This document shows positions 47,056 to 59,326 of a stretch of 64,000 nt of DNA, one piece after another (position 1 is the first letter of the stretch; every line of letters begins with the position of its first letter). The stretch is from Trichoplax adhaerens. Taxonomy: Eukaryota; Placozoa; Uniplacotomia; Trichoplacea; Trichoplacidae. The stretch is from contig NW_002060949.1 in the NCBI RefSeq assembly GCF_000150275.1, positions 2,291,836 to 2,355,835 of the forward strand, written 5' to 3'. Under the pieces are notes generated by a model. It was not told the DNA's origin and did not search any database. It was given only the letters and a program-made list of their open reading frames with translations. The position numbers were made by a program, and so were the translations under genes.

Positions 47056-50000
47056 TTAACTGAAATTTAGGTACTGTAATTAGAAATTGCGTCGTGATCA
47101 ATGCTATGGCATCGAGTACACGGTAAAGCTGAGCTGTTGATAGGTATGGGCACGGTTCAATACTTGTTGATATTAAAGATTAATTAACATATTTCTTCAC
47201 TGTTGTACGTATACCCTCCAATGTAGCAACACTATCACTACTTTAAATAAGATATTGGTATTGATATATAACGGCATAGTCTGGCAGTATACTATACGCG
47301 TATAGTAAATTCTGCATACTTTAGCTTGTAATACCTTATGTACCCTTGTTTATTTGTTACTAATTTAATTAATTAATCTGAAAGAAAACGCTTATGAGTT
47401 ACTACCTGACCGTCATTGATCTACTCTAATAACACTTTTTAAGAAATGCATAGAACAAATCTAAATAAATAAATGACAAGAGAAATCCGTCCTGGAATAA
47501 CTAATAATTTGTTTACAGTATTTGTGAGTCTTAACATTTGGTAAAGTCCGTCAGTGTTTACGAGTGTGATGAGTATGTACATTGTACAGTAACTGACAAA
47601 TAACAATTATAGCTAATCAGTGAGACAGTGATCATCACTCGAGGGCTTCTAAGTCCGTTCCTTAGTATTTACATTATAAAAGTGGGAAAAACTACAGTCC
47701 ATAACCCCTCTCGGACTTGATCAACATTATAAGTTTAATTAACGTATTTGGGATGAAGTATCCACACTGCAATGTGTTAACGTATTACAGACTAGTATCC
47801 ATCGAGACATAAAGAAAGACTCTTTTACCACTCTAACTCGACGGTATTATGAGTGATTCATTATACACGTACATTACTGCTATCTGTGTAGGTATACAAT
47901 ATATAGGCGTAAAGTATAAAGGCTGTGCAGACTACTAAATTATTGTATGTACACTCAATCAGTACGCAAAGTATGCCAAGCAGGAGTTCGACTTGTCTAG
48001 ATAAATTATTAAATAACCACAGATACAAGTTTTTTGTCTCCTTCAATGCTGTACCTATTAACTGAATTAAAGTAGGTCACGTTTACGCGTTGACGGCTAT
48101 TACCGACAAGAATTTGGAAAACAAATTACAACATGACTTAAATATACATACTATTTATACACGATGATAATTAAATTGAGATAGCGCAGCAACGGCCTAT
48201 ATAAAGCAAAGGCTTAGGCCGCCTATAGCTAGCTACAACGTGTAGACAATGAGCAAGTCTTCTAAAGATGACTGCTTATGTCATTATCACGTACCCTATA
48301 GTTCAATATCTAAATCAAGGAAGAATGTACTACTTCAGGGAAAAAATGCCCTCAAATTTCTATACTAACATCTTCATTTTAAATTAAGCAATTCATGAAT
48401 ATTAACAATGATCATTATGATTCTTGAATAACAAAAAAAGCATTCATAACTGCCATACCCACTAATGATAATCGTGTTGGAAATAAATGATATACTCATA
48501 GATACGGAACTGTACTTTACTACTTTAGTATAGCGTATGCAATCACAAATTTGGAAATACTGTACGGTGTAAAACTTGATAAAAGTTGTTTTAGAAGTGA
48601 AAAGAGCAAATCAAAGATGAATCAAGCCACTTGCATACAATGCTGTATAGCAACTTGAATCACGTTTGAATAACATACAGTACTATTGGGTGTTAGGAAC
48701 TTTCAATTAATTATTGCTTATCCGCAAACACTTACTTTCGAGAACAATTAGATAGATTGATCGAACGAGATGATGTGCAGGCTAGTGATCCAGTTAAACG
48801 ACAATCTTTTCCAACCATACCTATCATGTCAACAAATGGATAATGCAATATTGGTATACTGTATAATTGATTAATTAATTTAAAATTCATTCGAATGTAC
48901 TATCACTCGGTACATCAATGATTTAATCTTGCATTTAATTAAATTTATTTTAATCTAGTACCGTACTTCAATTATAATTACAATAAATTCATGACTAACT
49001 ATATAAGGTCAAGGTACAGTATTTTTTTTTTCGCGGAATGATCAAGCGGGGTCGAAAAAGCCTTTAATAACAACATTATTCATTACATTTTTTTGAAAAA
49101 TTAGTCCGACAAGGTGCATTACTCCTGCTACCCAAAGCAAGTAGGAATACATTATAGGAATAAATCTATCAACGCTATTCTTGACGTCGCTACACAATAG
49201 GATAACCAACTTGTATTACGATTTGGCTCAATTTCAACGTCGTCTTCAAGGCGATACATGATTGAAAAAAATGACGATTAGGGGGGCCCTCGATCAGGTG
49301 ACTACTTTACAATATTGCAATAGCAGTGCTTCAACGATCGTCAGTTGATTAATTGTAATCCAAGTTAAGTCAATCATGATCAATTCCCTTCCTTCATTAC
49401 AAGAGAATTTTCACGATACTGTAGTTTCACTACAGGACAGCAGTGTTTTGTAACGAAGGTCAAATGACTGAGGAAAGTATAAAACAGAAAGCATTTAAGA
49501 AGACTAAAAATTCCGTTCTACGCGTATGAATTAATAGCAAATCATTCAAACTCATTTCGAATATGGTCCTGAAAGTAATAATGTACTGCTTTATAGGCAA
49601 CGATCCTAAATAGCGAAAACTCCTTGTTAGGAATCCGATCATACAGTACATCATAATAAAAAAAAAAATACGTCGGATACTAAGCTGTACTGTAGTCGCA
49701 AGAACTTGGATTTGATCCAACTTTCAATAACTGTTGGCGGTGATAATTTTCGGTACAGTATCATTAATTCATTAAAAGTTGACGAAGCCAACAAACAGTT
49801 AACATCAAACATACCGTATTTGCCTACAAGTCAATCACACAGGGAAGAAAGAAGAAGAAATACAACACAACGTCCATGAATACAGATTCTAACGACTCAA
49901 TCGGCCGAACAATCAAGTTATCGTTGTCATTACATTATAATTTATCATTCAATTAAGGAAGTCTTTCAATTTGTAAAAAATAAAAATGAATTTTTTTCAT

Positions 50001-50383
50001 AAAGTTTTGCTGCAAAAGTTGAAACGAACCGGACAAAACCATTTCGTCCCTACCATAATGATAAAACATTACAGCGCGAGCAAAATGTAAAGCACATGGC
50101 CCGACAAACTTATGTGCTCTGATTGAGCGTATAACTCCATCTAGTACTCGTTTAGTGCACGCTGTACAGTATGTCCAAAATGCAATTTCTATCGGACCAA
50201 ACGATGGAAAATAAGGCAGCTACCTGCCGGTTTTCTGCTAGCATTCCAATACTCACCATCGCTAGCACGTTTTATCGATTTGGATTGTACAGTACAGTAA
50301 ATAACATTGCACAAGAATGTTGAGATTGAAAGAGTGAATGAGGAATAGGAAAATGGGTTGGATTTGACTCCATTAGGGTGTTG

Positions 50384-50624
50384 TTATGATATTCTACTAC
50401 TGTCGAACACAATTTCATCATCATCATCAGACAGATCGTAACCAAGCTGCAAAACACCGTTATTAAAACGATACCTTTTTCATTTTCATGTCCTCTTCAA
50501 AATAAATAAATAAAGCAGTAGCGAATGCATGCTTTCCATGATTATCATCGACCGTACCTTGCCTCAACACTATCGGATTATGAACAATTTCTACTGTAGT
50601 TGGAAAAGCCATTGGAGAAATCAT
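50384..50624 (-). CDS. Tentative small protein with acidic C-terminus, unrecognised
   Basis: On minus, an open frame from ATG 50624 reads ISPMAFPTTVEIVHNPIV, continues through HAFATALFIYFEEDMKMKK, and meets a stop shortly after 50475. If bases 50474-50447 (gtatcg...ttgcag) are removed, the frame continues LGYDLSDDDDEIVFDSSRIS and ends at TAA 50386-50384. The composition is protein-like, and the acidic tail is typical of a genuine C-terminus. The objection is size: the putative intron is only 28 bp, far shorter than any other here. A frameshifted pseudogene or a chance frame is possible. I do not recognise the family. Confidence 0.3.
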
Positions 50625-50959
50625 TGCATGTTGGAAACTATCAAGTTCAAAGTACGATCGATCGTAAATTCATCATCCCTTGGTCCCCCATGTCGTTCTC
50701 ACACTAGACATTATCCTATCGCACTCAATAACCAAGTCAGTTACGCATCTAGCGCAACTCTACTATGGATACAACACCTACTAAACCAATACGATCATCG
50801 ATTGCCAATGATTAACTTACTTGTTCAATCTACCTGTGATCACAAATTGAACTTTTCCACCACAAGAAAAACCAAAACAACAATTTCACGGACGAGATTT
50901 ATTCGTCAACGGAGCGTTTCCCTTATGGTGGTACGCGGGTCACCTTTCATGCTAATTGA

Positions 50960-51830
50960 CGTGTTGGTACAGTACGGTACGATACAGATCCCATGGCTTT
51001 CACAGCGCTCTACAGTACGCGGTACTGTAGGCCACAGTACTTCGCACAGTGGTTTACAGTACTATGTGCTGTAGACTAGAGTTTAGAAAAAAATATACTG
51101 TACTGTACTGTAGAGCGCTAACTTACTTAACCCAGTATGGATGGTGGTGTCGCCAGTGATGGACGCTGCGGTCTCTACCGCCGCCATTTATTAATAGTAT
51201 AGTATCGTCAAACTTTCCATACAGATCCTTTTTTATTTTTTTTTTACTTGTATGCAACTTTTCTAGGGCCATCATTACTGTACGACGTACGTCCATACAA
51301 GGCGACAAGAAACGCTTGCTCATTGCTTTAGTCCCAATGATCAACAAAAGTAACTAGGAAAATCATTGCGACCAGGCCAATGAGCAAGCGTATCTTGTCG
51401 TCTTGTAATCATGCTCCTTTTTCTAGCATCTGTCAGCTAAATTGGATCACGTTTATTAAGGATCCGTATTGTGCTGTAAAATCATTCTGTAAATAGTGTA
51501 ACATCACGAGAGGGAGGATGCAAGGGTGTAGACGTGTAGGCTAAATAAATAAGTAAATAAATAAATGTACCCAGTAGAGATCCTGAGAGAGTGACCTACG
51601 TCATGCCCATGACATGGGTACAGTACCAAAATTACGTCCAGTATCGTGTCGTATTGTACTGTACTGTACAGTGTAGTACAGTATACTGTATGGTATGTGC
51701 AGTACTGTACACTTCTACACTATCGATTAGCGATCGACCCGCTGAAATAGCAGGAGAAAACCTACAGTACTCTACACTGTACATAGTACAGTATGTACTG
51801 TACACTGTACTGCAAGGAAGCCATGGGCTT
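50960..51830. repeat. GTAC-palindrome clusters
   Basis: Two dense stretches, about 50965-51115 and 51615-51830, are made of GTACAGTACGGTAC, TACAGTACGCGGTACTGTAG, TACTGTACTGTACAGTGTAG and GTACATAGTACAGTATGTAC-type motifs. Both strands carry repeat-driven open frames (51591-51839 plus, 51632-51871 minus), which I do not accept as genes. No gene start was identified close by, unlike the clusters at 14.1, 19.9 and 38.4 kb. Confidence 0.7.
51303..51400. repeat. Inverted repeat, 22-bp arms, about 54-bp loop
   Basis: The left arm at 51303-51324 (cgacaagaaacgcttgctca plus tt) is complementary to 51379-51400 (aatgagcaagcgtatcttgt plus cg), with one mismatch in 22. Transcribed, it would form a hairpin with a ~54-nt loop. 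It could be a remnant of a foldback element or a structured RNA; nothing else supports either. Confidence 0.65.
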
Positions 51831-52759
51831 CTTCTGTAGTACCTATTTTTGAATAGTTCATGGTCAACCATGGGTTTAAAGCAAAGTAAAATAGTATGAG
51901 TTACCCACTGTTAGCAGTAAATAAATAAAGAAATAAAAGTAAGATAGTCAAGTCCAGCCCCAAGAATAGAGGGAGTTCCCTTCAAAAAATTCATCGTGTC
52001 AATCGACCTTAAGTAAGCAGTAATCGACCCAAGAGCGATCATTAGCTTTTGATTAGCTGACAATTACCCGGACACAGGCAGCTACACGACTCCGTAACGC
52101 TGGCTGATCGATCAACTTCTTTCGGTCGAAGAAGAAATTAGCAAAGAGTAAAGTTGAGAGCTACGTAGACAAACGAAATGATGCTATTCAAATGATAATA
52201 ACTTTCATGACTGAAGTAAATGATTGCAGTACTTCTGCAAACTGAACCAGCGACTTGTAAGAGAAAATTCAAATTTTCTCTTATTTCTTTCTATAAATAA
52301 ACATATTCTTTGACAAGCTTCTGACTGAATATGTTGTGTACACTAGAGACCCTTCGAGAGACAGTACACTATACTGTACTGTATAACATACGGTACGGTA
52401 CAATATAATATATCACGAGTATCGGTTCGACCAGCTTCGACTAGTTCAATGAATTAATTAATCAGAAAAAGACCTTGGGTTTCCAATTCCGCATGGTATC
52501 GACAGGTGCTACTCAAACAGACTCAAAAGAAAGAGGCGGTCGGGAAATGGTCATTTCACCTGTGACATACTGTATATCTGCAACCTGTCTGTACAGTAAT
52601 GTACAGCAACATATTTATGCATGAAAAGCACCTTTCTGAGCCAACTAAAATGGGGAAAGCACTTGTAGCGTTTTGACGCCATGTGGTAGATTGAGCCGAG
52701 AGTAGTAGAAGAGAAAATGATCGGCTACGATATTGGCTGGGAATAGTTCTTTATTATTA

Positions 52760-53690
52760 TACCTTAAATCAATACTGTTGAGGAGGCAAGTTTTCCTATA
52801 AAGCACGACGACATGGAATGTGCTAACGTCAGGATGTCGAAAGGTTTACACATATACTTTGCTGAGATAGCATCGCATAGTTAGGTAAGATACCTTAAAT
52901 CAACACTGTCGAGGCAAGTTTTCCTAATGCAAGTGAGAATGTACTTACATCTACTGCATTATCATGCTAAAGCACGACGACATGGAATGTGCTAACGTCA
53001 GGATATCGAAAGGTTTACACATATACTTTACTGAGATAGCATCGTATAGTTAGGTAGGTGTTACGATGCGTAAGCTCGTCCTAATTATGAAGATTCCTTT
53101 TTAGTTCGTTAGTCGGTTAGATAGTCAACTAGTTTTTCAATTGATATTTAATTGTAAAGACTATAATCTTGGGTGCCAAGATTCCTTCAGTAATAAATGA
53201 TAGTAAATCTCTGACTATCTCGTCTACATCATCTGTGACGCTATAATTATACCATAGTATTCGGTTGTTGGAACTGAATTATTTGGTGATATAGCTAATC
53301 TCGCCTCTTTAAGTTAGTAAGTGGCATTCTACGCAAGGATTGGCGTGTGTAGACTACTTTGTCACTAGTGGTGTGTGACAGTAGGATACCTTAAATCAAC
53401 ACTGTCGAGGCAAGTTTTCCTAATGCACGTGAGAATGTACTTACATCTACTGCATTATCATGCTAAAGCACGACGACATAGAATGTGCTAACGTCAGGAT
53501 GTCGAAAGGTTTACACATGTACTTTGCTAAGATAGCATCGTATAGTTAGGTAGGATACCTTAAATCAACACTGTCGAGGCAAGTTTTTCCTAATGCAAGT
53601 GAGAATGTACTTACATCTACTGCATTAGGATATCGAAAGGTTTACACATATGCTTTACTGAGATGGCATTGTATAGTTAGGTAGGAGGAT
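52760..53690. repeat. Four-copy repeat, unit about 165 bp, with internal deletions
   Basis: The unit begins ataccttaaatcaacactgt, continues cgaggcaagttttcctaatg, cacgacgacatggaatgtgc and aaaggtttacacatatactt, and ends in agatagcatcgtatagttaggtagg. Copies run at about 52760-52890 (lacking ~40 bp between ttttcct and aaagcacg), 52891-53058, 53386-53553 and 53554-53690 (lacking the cacgacgacatg part). Copies 2-3 are separated by ~330 bp of unique sequence. Identity is high, so duplication is recent. Confidence 0.85.
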
Positions 53691-54258
53691 ACCTGTCTCA
53701 TACGATGACACCTCTCTATATACAGTTGCTCGTACTTCTATGCGTACACATATACCAAATTTGAAAAGATTTATCGTCATAAGCGACTATCTAAACTAGA
53801 AATTTCATCAATTCACTAAAATAGGACATTACAAAGCCTTCACGCATGCTACATGTGCTGTCCTCCAATAAAACGAGTTCACTTTGGTCGAATCATCAAA
53901 ATGCAATGATAAAACTTTTTATTGAATGTTTGCGAGATGGTAGTTCAATATTACCACATTTGCGCTTTGGAGCCTACGGCATACAAGTATCTCGTATGTC
54001 ATGATAAAAGCTCGTACATGCTTGTACAAACACATAAAATTGCTAATTCAAGCTAGCTTGGTATGCAAGTTGTTTTGTGGTAAACTGGTCATACATACAT
54101 ACATAACTTAAACTTGACCAAGAAACGGTGTAATTTTAACTACTGTACTAATTATTACTATAATGCATTGCACATGACATACCTATAATATATCTATCAT
54201 CGACGATAAAATAGTGACTTGTTTTCCATTACAACTGCCAATTACAATAGCAAGAAAT

Positions 54259-54284
54259 AATTAGCTCATCACGATGAGCTAATT
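54259..54284. repeat. Palindrome, 12-bp arms with 2-base centre
   Basis: Bases 54259-54270 (aattagctcatc) are exactly complementary to 54273-54284 (gatgagctaatt), around the centre ac. It lies about 175 bp beyond the stop of the GPCR gene. It might form a cruciform or 3'-UTR hairpin; no function can be assigned. Confidence 0.7.
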
Positions 54285-54457
54285 GCTACTTGAAATCAGC
54301 ACCAATAGATATTGTAGTGCTCGCTTTTGTTTCATTCTCCGTACCCACAATGCATGGATGTTCGCGCAAATGACTTTCAATTTCATTTCTCGGATAATTT
54401 AATGGGATGAAGCGCTTAATAAAATGTCTCTAATGAAGCTAATTGGATCATAGAAAG

Positions 54458-57034
54458 TTACTTAACGGTTATTGTCAATTGCGGAAAAGATAACATAATA
54501 TTTATCTTAGGTGCCATGACGCAAAGAAGAAACGACATTGCACAAGCAACTAAGCTAAAAGAAGATATGCCTGCTTGCCATGGGCCAAATGTAATAAAAT
54601 AGGTCAATACCATAAATGTAAATATACACATATTAATACAACATGCAACGCACAAGTATTTAGCATCTGCAAAATTATCTGGACAATGGCGCCCTTTTAT
54701 AGCTAAACCTAAATAAATAACGTTTAATATTCCAATATAACTTAAGCTAACAATAGGGCCAACAAGACTTTGAAAATGGCACATTTCATAAATTTTATAA
54801 TTGAAATCTATCCTCATATATGTCGCAATAGGAGATAAAATTAACCATAACAGGACGATAACTATTTGAATGCAGAGTAAAAGAATAACTAGCAATGGTT
54901 GTCCTTTAGTTTTAAAGTGCTCACTATAGCGACAAGATGCCATGACTTCTGAAAATAAAGCTACAACAGCACTTGTCATTGATAAACCAATCGCTGTTAA
55001 CAAAGTTGCTGAGGTTGTATACGTGACAATGGTTACCATACAGAATTGACGGTTACGTGGTAGTAAGAATACATAGGATGATGCCAGCATATATAATAAT
55101 ACAATATAGCTCATATGAATTAAAATGGAGTTTGATGAAAATATTACTTGATGATGCCTATGTAAGATAGTAATGATCCAAAATGATATTACTATAGAGC
55201 CACATATAGCTAATATAACCATCAACGTTATTGATAGCAAGCCTCCTATATCGATCGTTACTGGAACTGCCTTCACACATGAAGTATGATTACTATTCGG
55301 AAGATAACCATATGGGCACACATGACATTGCTCTGCGTTAGTTCTATTCGATATTGAACTAATATAGCAAGATATGCACTTCCAACAGCATTTATCATTC
55401 GAAAAACTATCACGATATGTTCCTGGTGGACAGTCACTTGAACAAGCAGAAATCGGAACACCTGAATGTAAACGAGCCTTATTCCACACTATTACGCTGT
55501 CGTTTATAATGGCTTGACCGGTTGTAAGCCATGCTCCGATTGTTTTTGAAACAACATTCTTACCATTAGGTTGTAAGTTAACAATATTGTAGCGAATATG
55601 AACTGGATCGCCATTCTGGTTAAAGGAGAAATTTTCTCTAGATGCATCTACAAACGATACATTAAATAGATATGCAACTAATTTCTTAGTATCAAATTTC
55701 TCTTCAGGCAAAGATTGGCAGTGGTCGCGATTACATTTCAGCATATCATGTAAGGCGTGAGCTACTGCATATATTGCATTAAATATGAAAGCTGATGTTA
55801 TCGTCTGCGAATTAGTAATTTTACTGCTATCATTCCAGGCCGATACTGGAATACATGCATTCACTGGTATATCGCCTTTAGCTACATTGGATCGAAAGTA
55901 AGTTTGAAACCAAGGATTTCCGGAATTGTTACATGCTGTTAAACTTTTAATATAAGACTCAAATTGGTATTGTTTGCTTGAACCCAATGTAAGTCCAATA
56001 GTACCACCGATAATATCAGAATCAATTTCCGAGATTATAGACGATGATTGACTCCATGATATTGGCGCAATATAAGTAATACCGGTAAAATTGGCTATAG
56101 TCGCTTGAATAAAATATTCATGAGCCATTTTAGCATTGCTCGCTATGAATACAACCGTCACTTTTAATGCTCTTAGTTCTTTAATTATACTTTGAAGTTG
56201 GCTTGCAGTTGGACGCTTTGGAAAAAGTATCACTTTTGAAATACATACATTCTTTTCCTTGGCAGATCTTTGAAACTCTTCCACTAAACTATTACCATAA
56301 TCATCATCCTCCCACAAAACCGCGGTGTAATTCCAACCAAAGTAATGGATAACAGCGGTCACTGCACGGCCCTGAAAACTGTTAGATGGTACTGTTCTAA
56401 AAAATGTGGTAAATTCGGTCTTATCACTTAGAAGGGAACTTGTTGCCAAAGGACTCACTACAGGAACATGTAAATTCGACAGCAATGTACCAACAATAAA
56501 CGCTTCAGAACTATACAGTGGACCAATAACAGAGATAATTTTATCACGATTAACGTTATTATTGCCTTGGCTATCTGTTTTTATCTCCGTACTACTGTCG
56601 GTACCATTGCCGCATACATCACTAGTACAATTTTGGTACGAATCACTCGATGATGGAGTATCTGCAGTATTACAGTTAGATGATCTTTCACTTCGATCGT
56701 CGTAAAAATAATTAATTGATTGGCGTAGAGCTACAGTACGACTAACGCAAGTATCACGAATTTCATATCCAAGAGTAATATTTGGTAATATCGCTGGATT
56801 CTGATTAATAGAATGAATCGCATAAATCATAGATTGTACTCTCATAATATTAGTTATATCTAAATTTTTACATTTCTCTGTCGCAGCATCATAGCTATTA
56901 TGAATTGGCACCAGACCACCCAAAGATAAATCGCCATTCAACTTACCTACTGTGGTATAAGGATCTGAAAGAATTGTTGCTGATCCATAAGTAGTAAGAA
57001 AAGTAATGATACCGATAAAGCAATTGATCATCAT
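54458..57034 (-). CDS. Class C GPCR (metabotropic-glutamate-receptor-like), intronless
   Basis: One uninterrupted 858-residue frame on minus runs from ATG 57034 to TAA at 54458. Residues 1-23 form a signal peptide. A Venus-flytrap ligand domain follows to about 525, with family motifs GPLYSSEAFIVGTLLS, PLATSSLLSDKTEF, FFRTVPSNSFQGRAV and a DYGNS segment in the mGluR position of EGNYGES. A nine-cysteine-type linker covers about 531-586 (CPPGTYRDS...CCWKC...CHVCPYGYLPNSNHTSC). Seven membrane segments lie at about 596-845, with FxNFADAKYL-like intracellular loop 3 wording and APKINIML after TM7. The A-T-S of the ligand pocket (mGluR1 Ser186/Thr188 region) is kept, so an amino-acid-like ligand is plausible but unproven. 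There is no long cytoplasmic tail (about 12 residues) and no Homer-binding motif. Lack of introns fits a retroposed, expanded receptor family. Confidence 0.95.
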   Translation of the reverse strand: MMINCFIGIITFLTTYGSATILSDPYTTVGKLNGDLSLGGLVPIHNSYDAATEKCKNLDITNIMRVQSMIYAIHSINQNPAILPNITLGYEIRDTCVSRTVALRQSINYFYDDRSERSSNCNTADTPSSSDSYQNCTSDVCGNGTDSSTEIKTDSQGNNNVNRDKIISVIGPLYSSEAFIVGTLLSNLHVPVVSPLATSSLLSDKTEFTTFFRTVPSNSFQGRAVTAVIHYFGWNYTAVLWEDDDYGNSLVEEFQRSAKEKNVCISKVILFPKRPTASQLQSIIKELRALKVTVVFIASNAKMAHEYFIQATIANFTGITYIAPISWSQSSSIISEIDSDIIGGTIGLTLGSSKQYQFESYIKSLTACNNSGNPWFQTYFRSNVAKGDIPVNACIPVSAWNDSSKITNSQTITSAFIFNAIYAVAHALHDMLKCNRDHCQSLPEEKFDTKKLVAYLFNVSFVDASRENFSFNQNGDPVHIRYNIVNLQPNGKNVVSKTIGAWLTTGQAIINDSVIVWNKARLHSGVPISACSSDCPPGTYRDSFSNDKCCWKCISCYISSISNRTNAEQCHVCPYGYLPNSNHTSCVKAVPVTIDIGGLLSITLMVILAICGSIVISFWIITILHRHHQVIFSSNSILIHMSYIVLLYMLASSYVFLLPRNRQFCMVTIVTYTTSATLLTAIGLSMTSAVVALFSEVMASCRYSEHFKTKGQPLLVILLLCIQIVIVLLWLILSPIATYMRIDFNYKIYEMCHFQSLVGPIVSLSYIGILNVIYLGLAIKGRHCPDNFADAKYLCVACCINMCIFTFMVLTYFITFGPWQAGISSFSLVACAMSFLLCVMAPKINIMLSFPQLTITVK

Positions 57035-59326
57035 ATTGGGTTACACGCTAAGATGGAAGCATAAATTAAGATGATTAATCTCTTAAAACGATCGCTTGAT
57101 TCTAGTATTGGTTGTTTTTGGACAATTTTCCTGCAGGAAATATCTGTCTTTCTAATATAAATAGTTAAACTACCAACTGAATAGGCAAGCTATATGAACA
57201 TGTTACTATACTAACATGAAATGTTAGGGGACTTAAAAAGCGTAAATATCTTATTAATATTCACAAAGTATTTAACTATGTATTAAAAGATCTGAAATAT
57301 TTATGTAATACTACTAAATAGGTATCTTGTAAAGCAGAAAACAAAAACGCAACAGTCTGCTAAAACAGTTGGTTTATTTAATTTAATTTTCATTCCTGAC
57401 AATAATATTCTTCTCCGTTTACGTCATCAATTATGAAGAAAATATTTTGCAATATGGTTTCAGACAAATCAATTTTACTTGTAAATCTTCGTGTATTTAG
57501 ATTTTCGTAAAAATAAAACTTATCTTAATCGAATAATAATATTATCGCCCCATTTTATTGTACTTCAATTCAAAGAAATTGGTTTACCTTTTATAAAATA
57601 TTACAAGAAAACATTTACAAAGCTAAAGTTTTTATTTCTTGTAATTACACCTCAATTCTTAGTTACATGATATCAAGAATTTATAACGGAAGTAAACCTT
57701 AAAGTTAAGATGGAATAATGAATATAATATTTCTTACCTCTTAAAATAATCATGATCATTGGGCATTATATAATATTGATATGATTAATTTTTAATAAAA
57801 TAGAATGAATTTTTGTCATGACTTTTATTGAAAAACTTGAATTATGACAACATTTCTGATACCTTGCGGCTAGGTATTAAATTATGACACTTCCATATCC
57901 TTAAATCATAACTCATAATATTATTATTGTGCAACAATTGACGCTTTTTTGAGCTAAGCGCCGATGAAGATCACTACAACATTTCCATACGTAATTTAGC
58001 ATTGTTAACCCTAGTAATACTATAAGTTCTACAACGATGACCTGTCGAACCAGTTAGTTTTACCGATAAATTAAGCAGTTTGATAGATTAATTCTATTTT
58101 ATAGCAGATTTAAAACTATAAACATAACAGTACCAATCGCTAACACTTTATAAAACCTAATTTGATATTTTATCGATATTATTAAACTAACCGATTACAC
58201 TTGGCTAGTTATCGCTTAAAACCATACTATTTAATAGCCTCCCGCGGATAGGTAAATTGAGAAGGATTCGAATATCGTTTGTACAACTTTATAGCATGTA
58301 TATATTCAGATTATATCAAGCCATCGCCATCATCTTAAGCAATCATTTTATGCATTATATAACTATAGTACATACAAGAATATGCGTTAAGAGCTATAGT
58401 GTAGCACTATAAGGGTAATTTGTCCTTGACCACGTCTGTAAAATTTAAATTATCATCATATTTTCAAATGGTAAATCCATTTATTAAAAATATACGTTGC
58501 AAAATTACAATTAATAAGCAAAGATGCAACAGCCAATATGTAAAATAGTTAATTATAATTATGATTGCTAATAGATACGATGTAATAAAATAGCAAAGCT
58601 AAGCTCTTTCACGAATATGGACACTAACTTACTTGAATTCCGATCGTGATTATTAAGATGAGATGTTAACAATGAAATAAATATGATGATTCGGTTGGCA
58701 CAATATCAGTATAGCATGAAAATATTTATTATCGATAGAATATTATCTAGCTGATAGAATGGAAGGCATTAAATAAAAATAATTAATTATAAGAGTATTT
58801 ATTGCAAATAAATATCCATGATAACGTACACTTTTATGCCATACCGGGTATAAACCGGTATGATAATCTAACCTCCCTACTATAATAGCCTGGCATTTTA
58901 TTACCGAATTATTAAATCTGAAATGAGTCATAAAGTGAATAACCATAGCATAAACTGTCGGTGTCCCATGGTGTAGCTTCAGTAATACTCTATCTTAACT
59001 ATTACATAGATTATGAGATCGGAACTTTCTTCCAGATGGTTATATAATTTCCCAATAATGGATTCGATAACGCAATGCTATTACCGTTGGCTATCTTTTT
59101 GTTATCGATAAGATTAACGCAAGCCAGCAAATCGAACCTAAAACATCCAATGCCAACATATAAGTTATAAAAAATAACACCTATTGATGATTACAATGGT
59201 TTTAACTTCTTGCTACATACACAAAGCGAATATCAACTATTTAAACTGTACGCTTGTTATCAGAAGAGATCTTCACCGAAGCAGACAATTTTATTTATTA
59301 TCTTCGTTCTTAATCGGTATACTTAC
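57035..59326. other. Intergenic stretch between the GPCR and the second ovoA
   Basis: About 2.3 kb of AT-rich sequence with no supported exon. It should hold the unresolved last exon or exons of the second ovoA gene, whose exon at 59429-59327 ends in a good donor (GATGA|gtaagta). I could not pick the acceptor with confidence. Confidence 0.45.

Larger units (their letters stand above)
47056..54457. other. Long gene-poor stretch with repeats
   Basis: About 7.4 kb without a gene I can support fully. It contains a tentative two-exon reading frame at 50384-50624, GTAC-palindrome clusters at 50.96-51.12, 51.61-51.83 and 52.36-52.41 kb, an inverted repeat at 51.3-51.4 kb, a four-copy repeat at 52.76-53.69 kb and a perfect short palindrome at 54.26 kb. 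All are listed separately. The remainder is AT-rich and shows nothing. Confidence 0.5.

Noticed and set aside
50529-51074. Plus-strand 181-codon open frame
   Set aside because: No family character, partly GTAC repeat, and the opposite strand reads more like protein near 50.5 kb.
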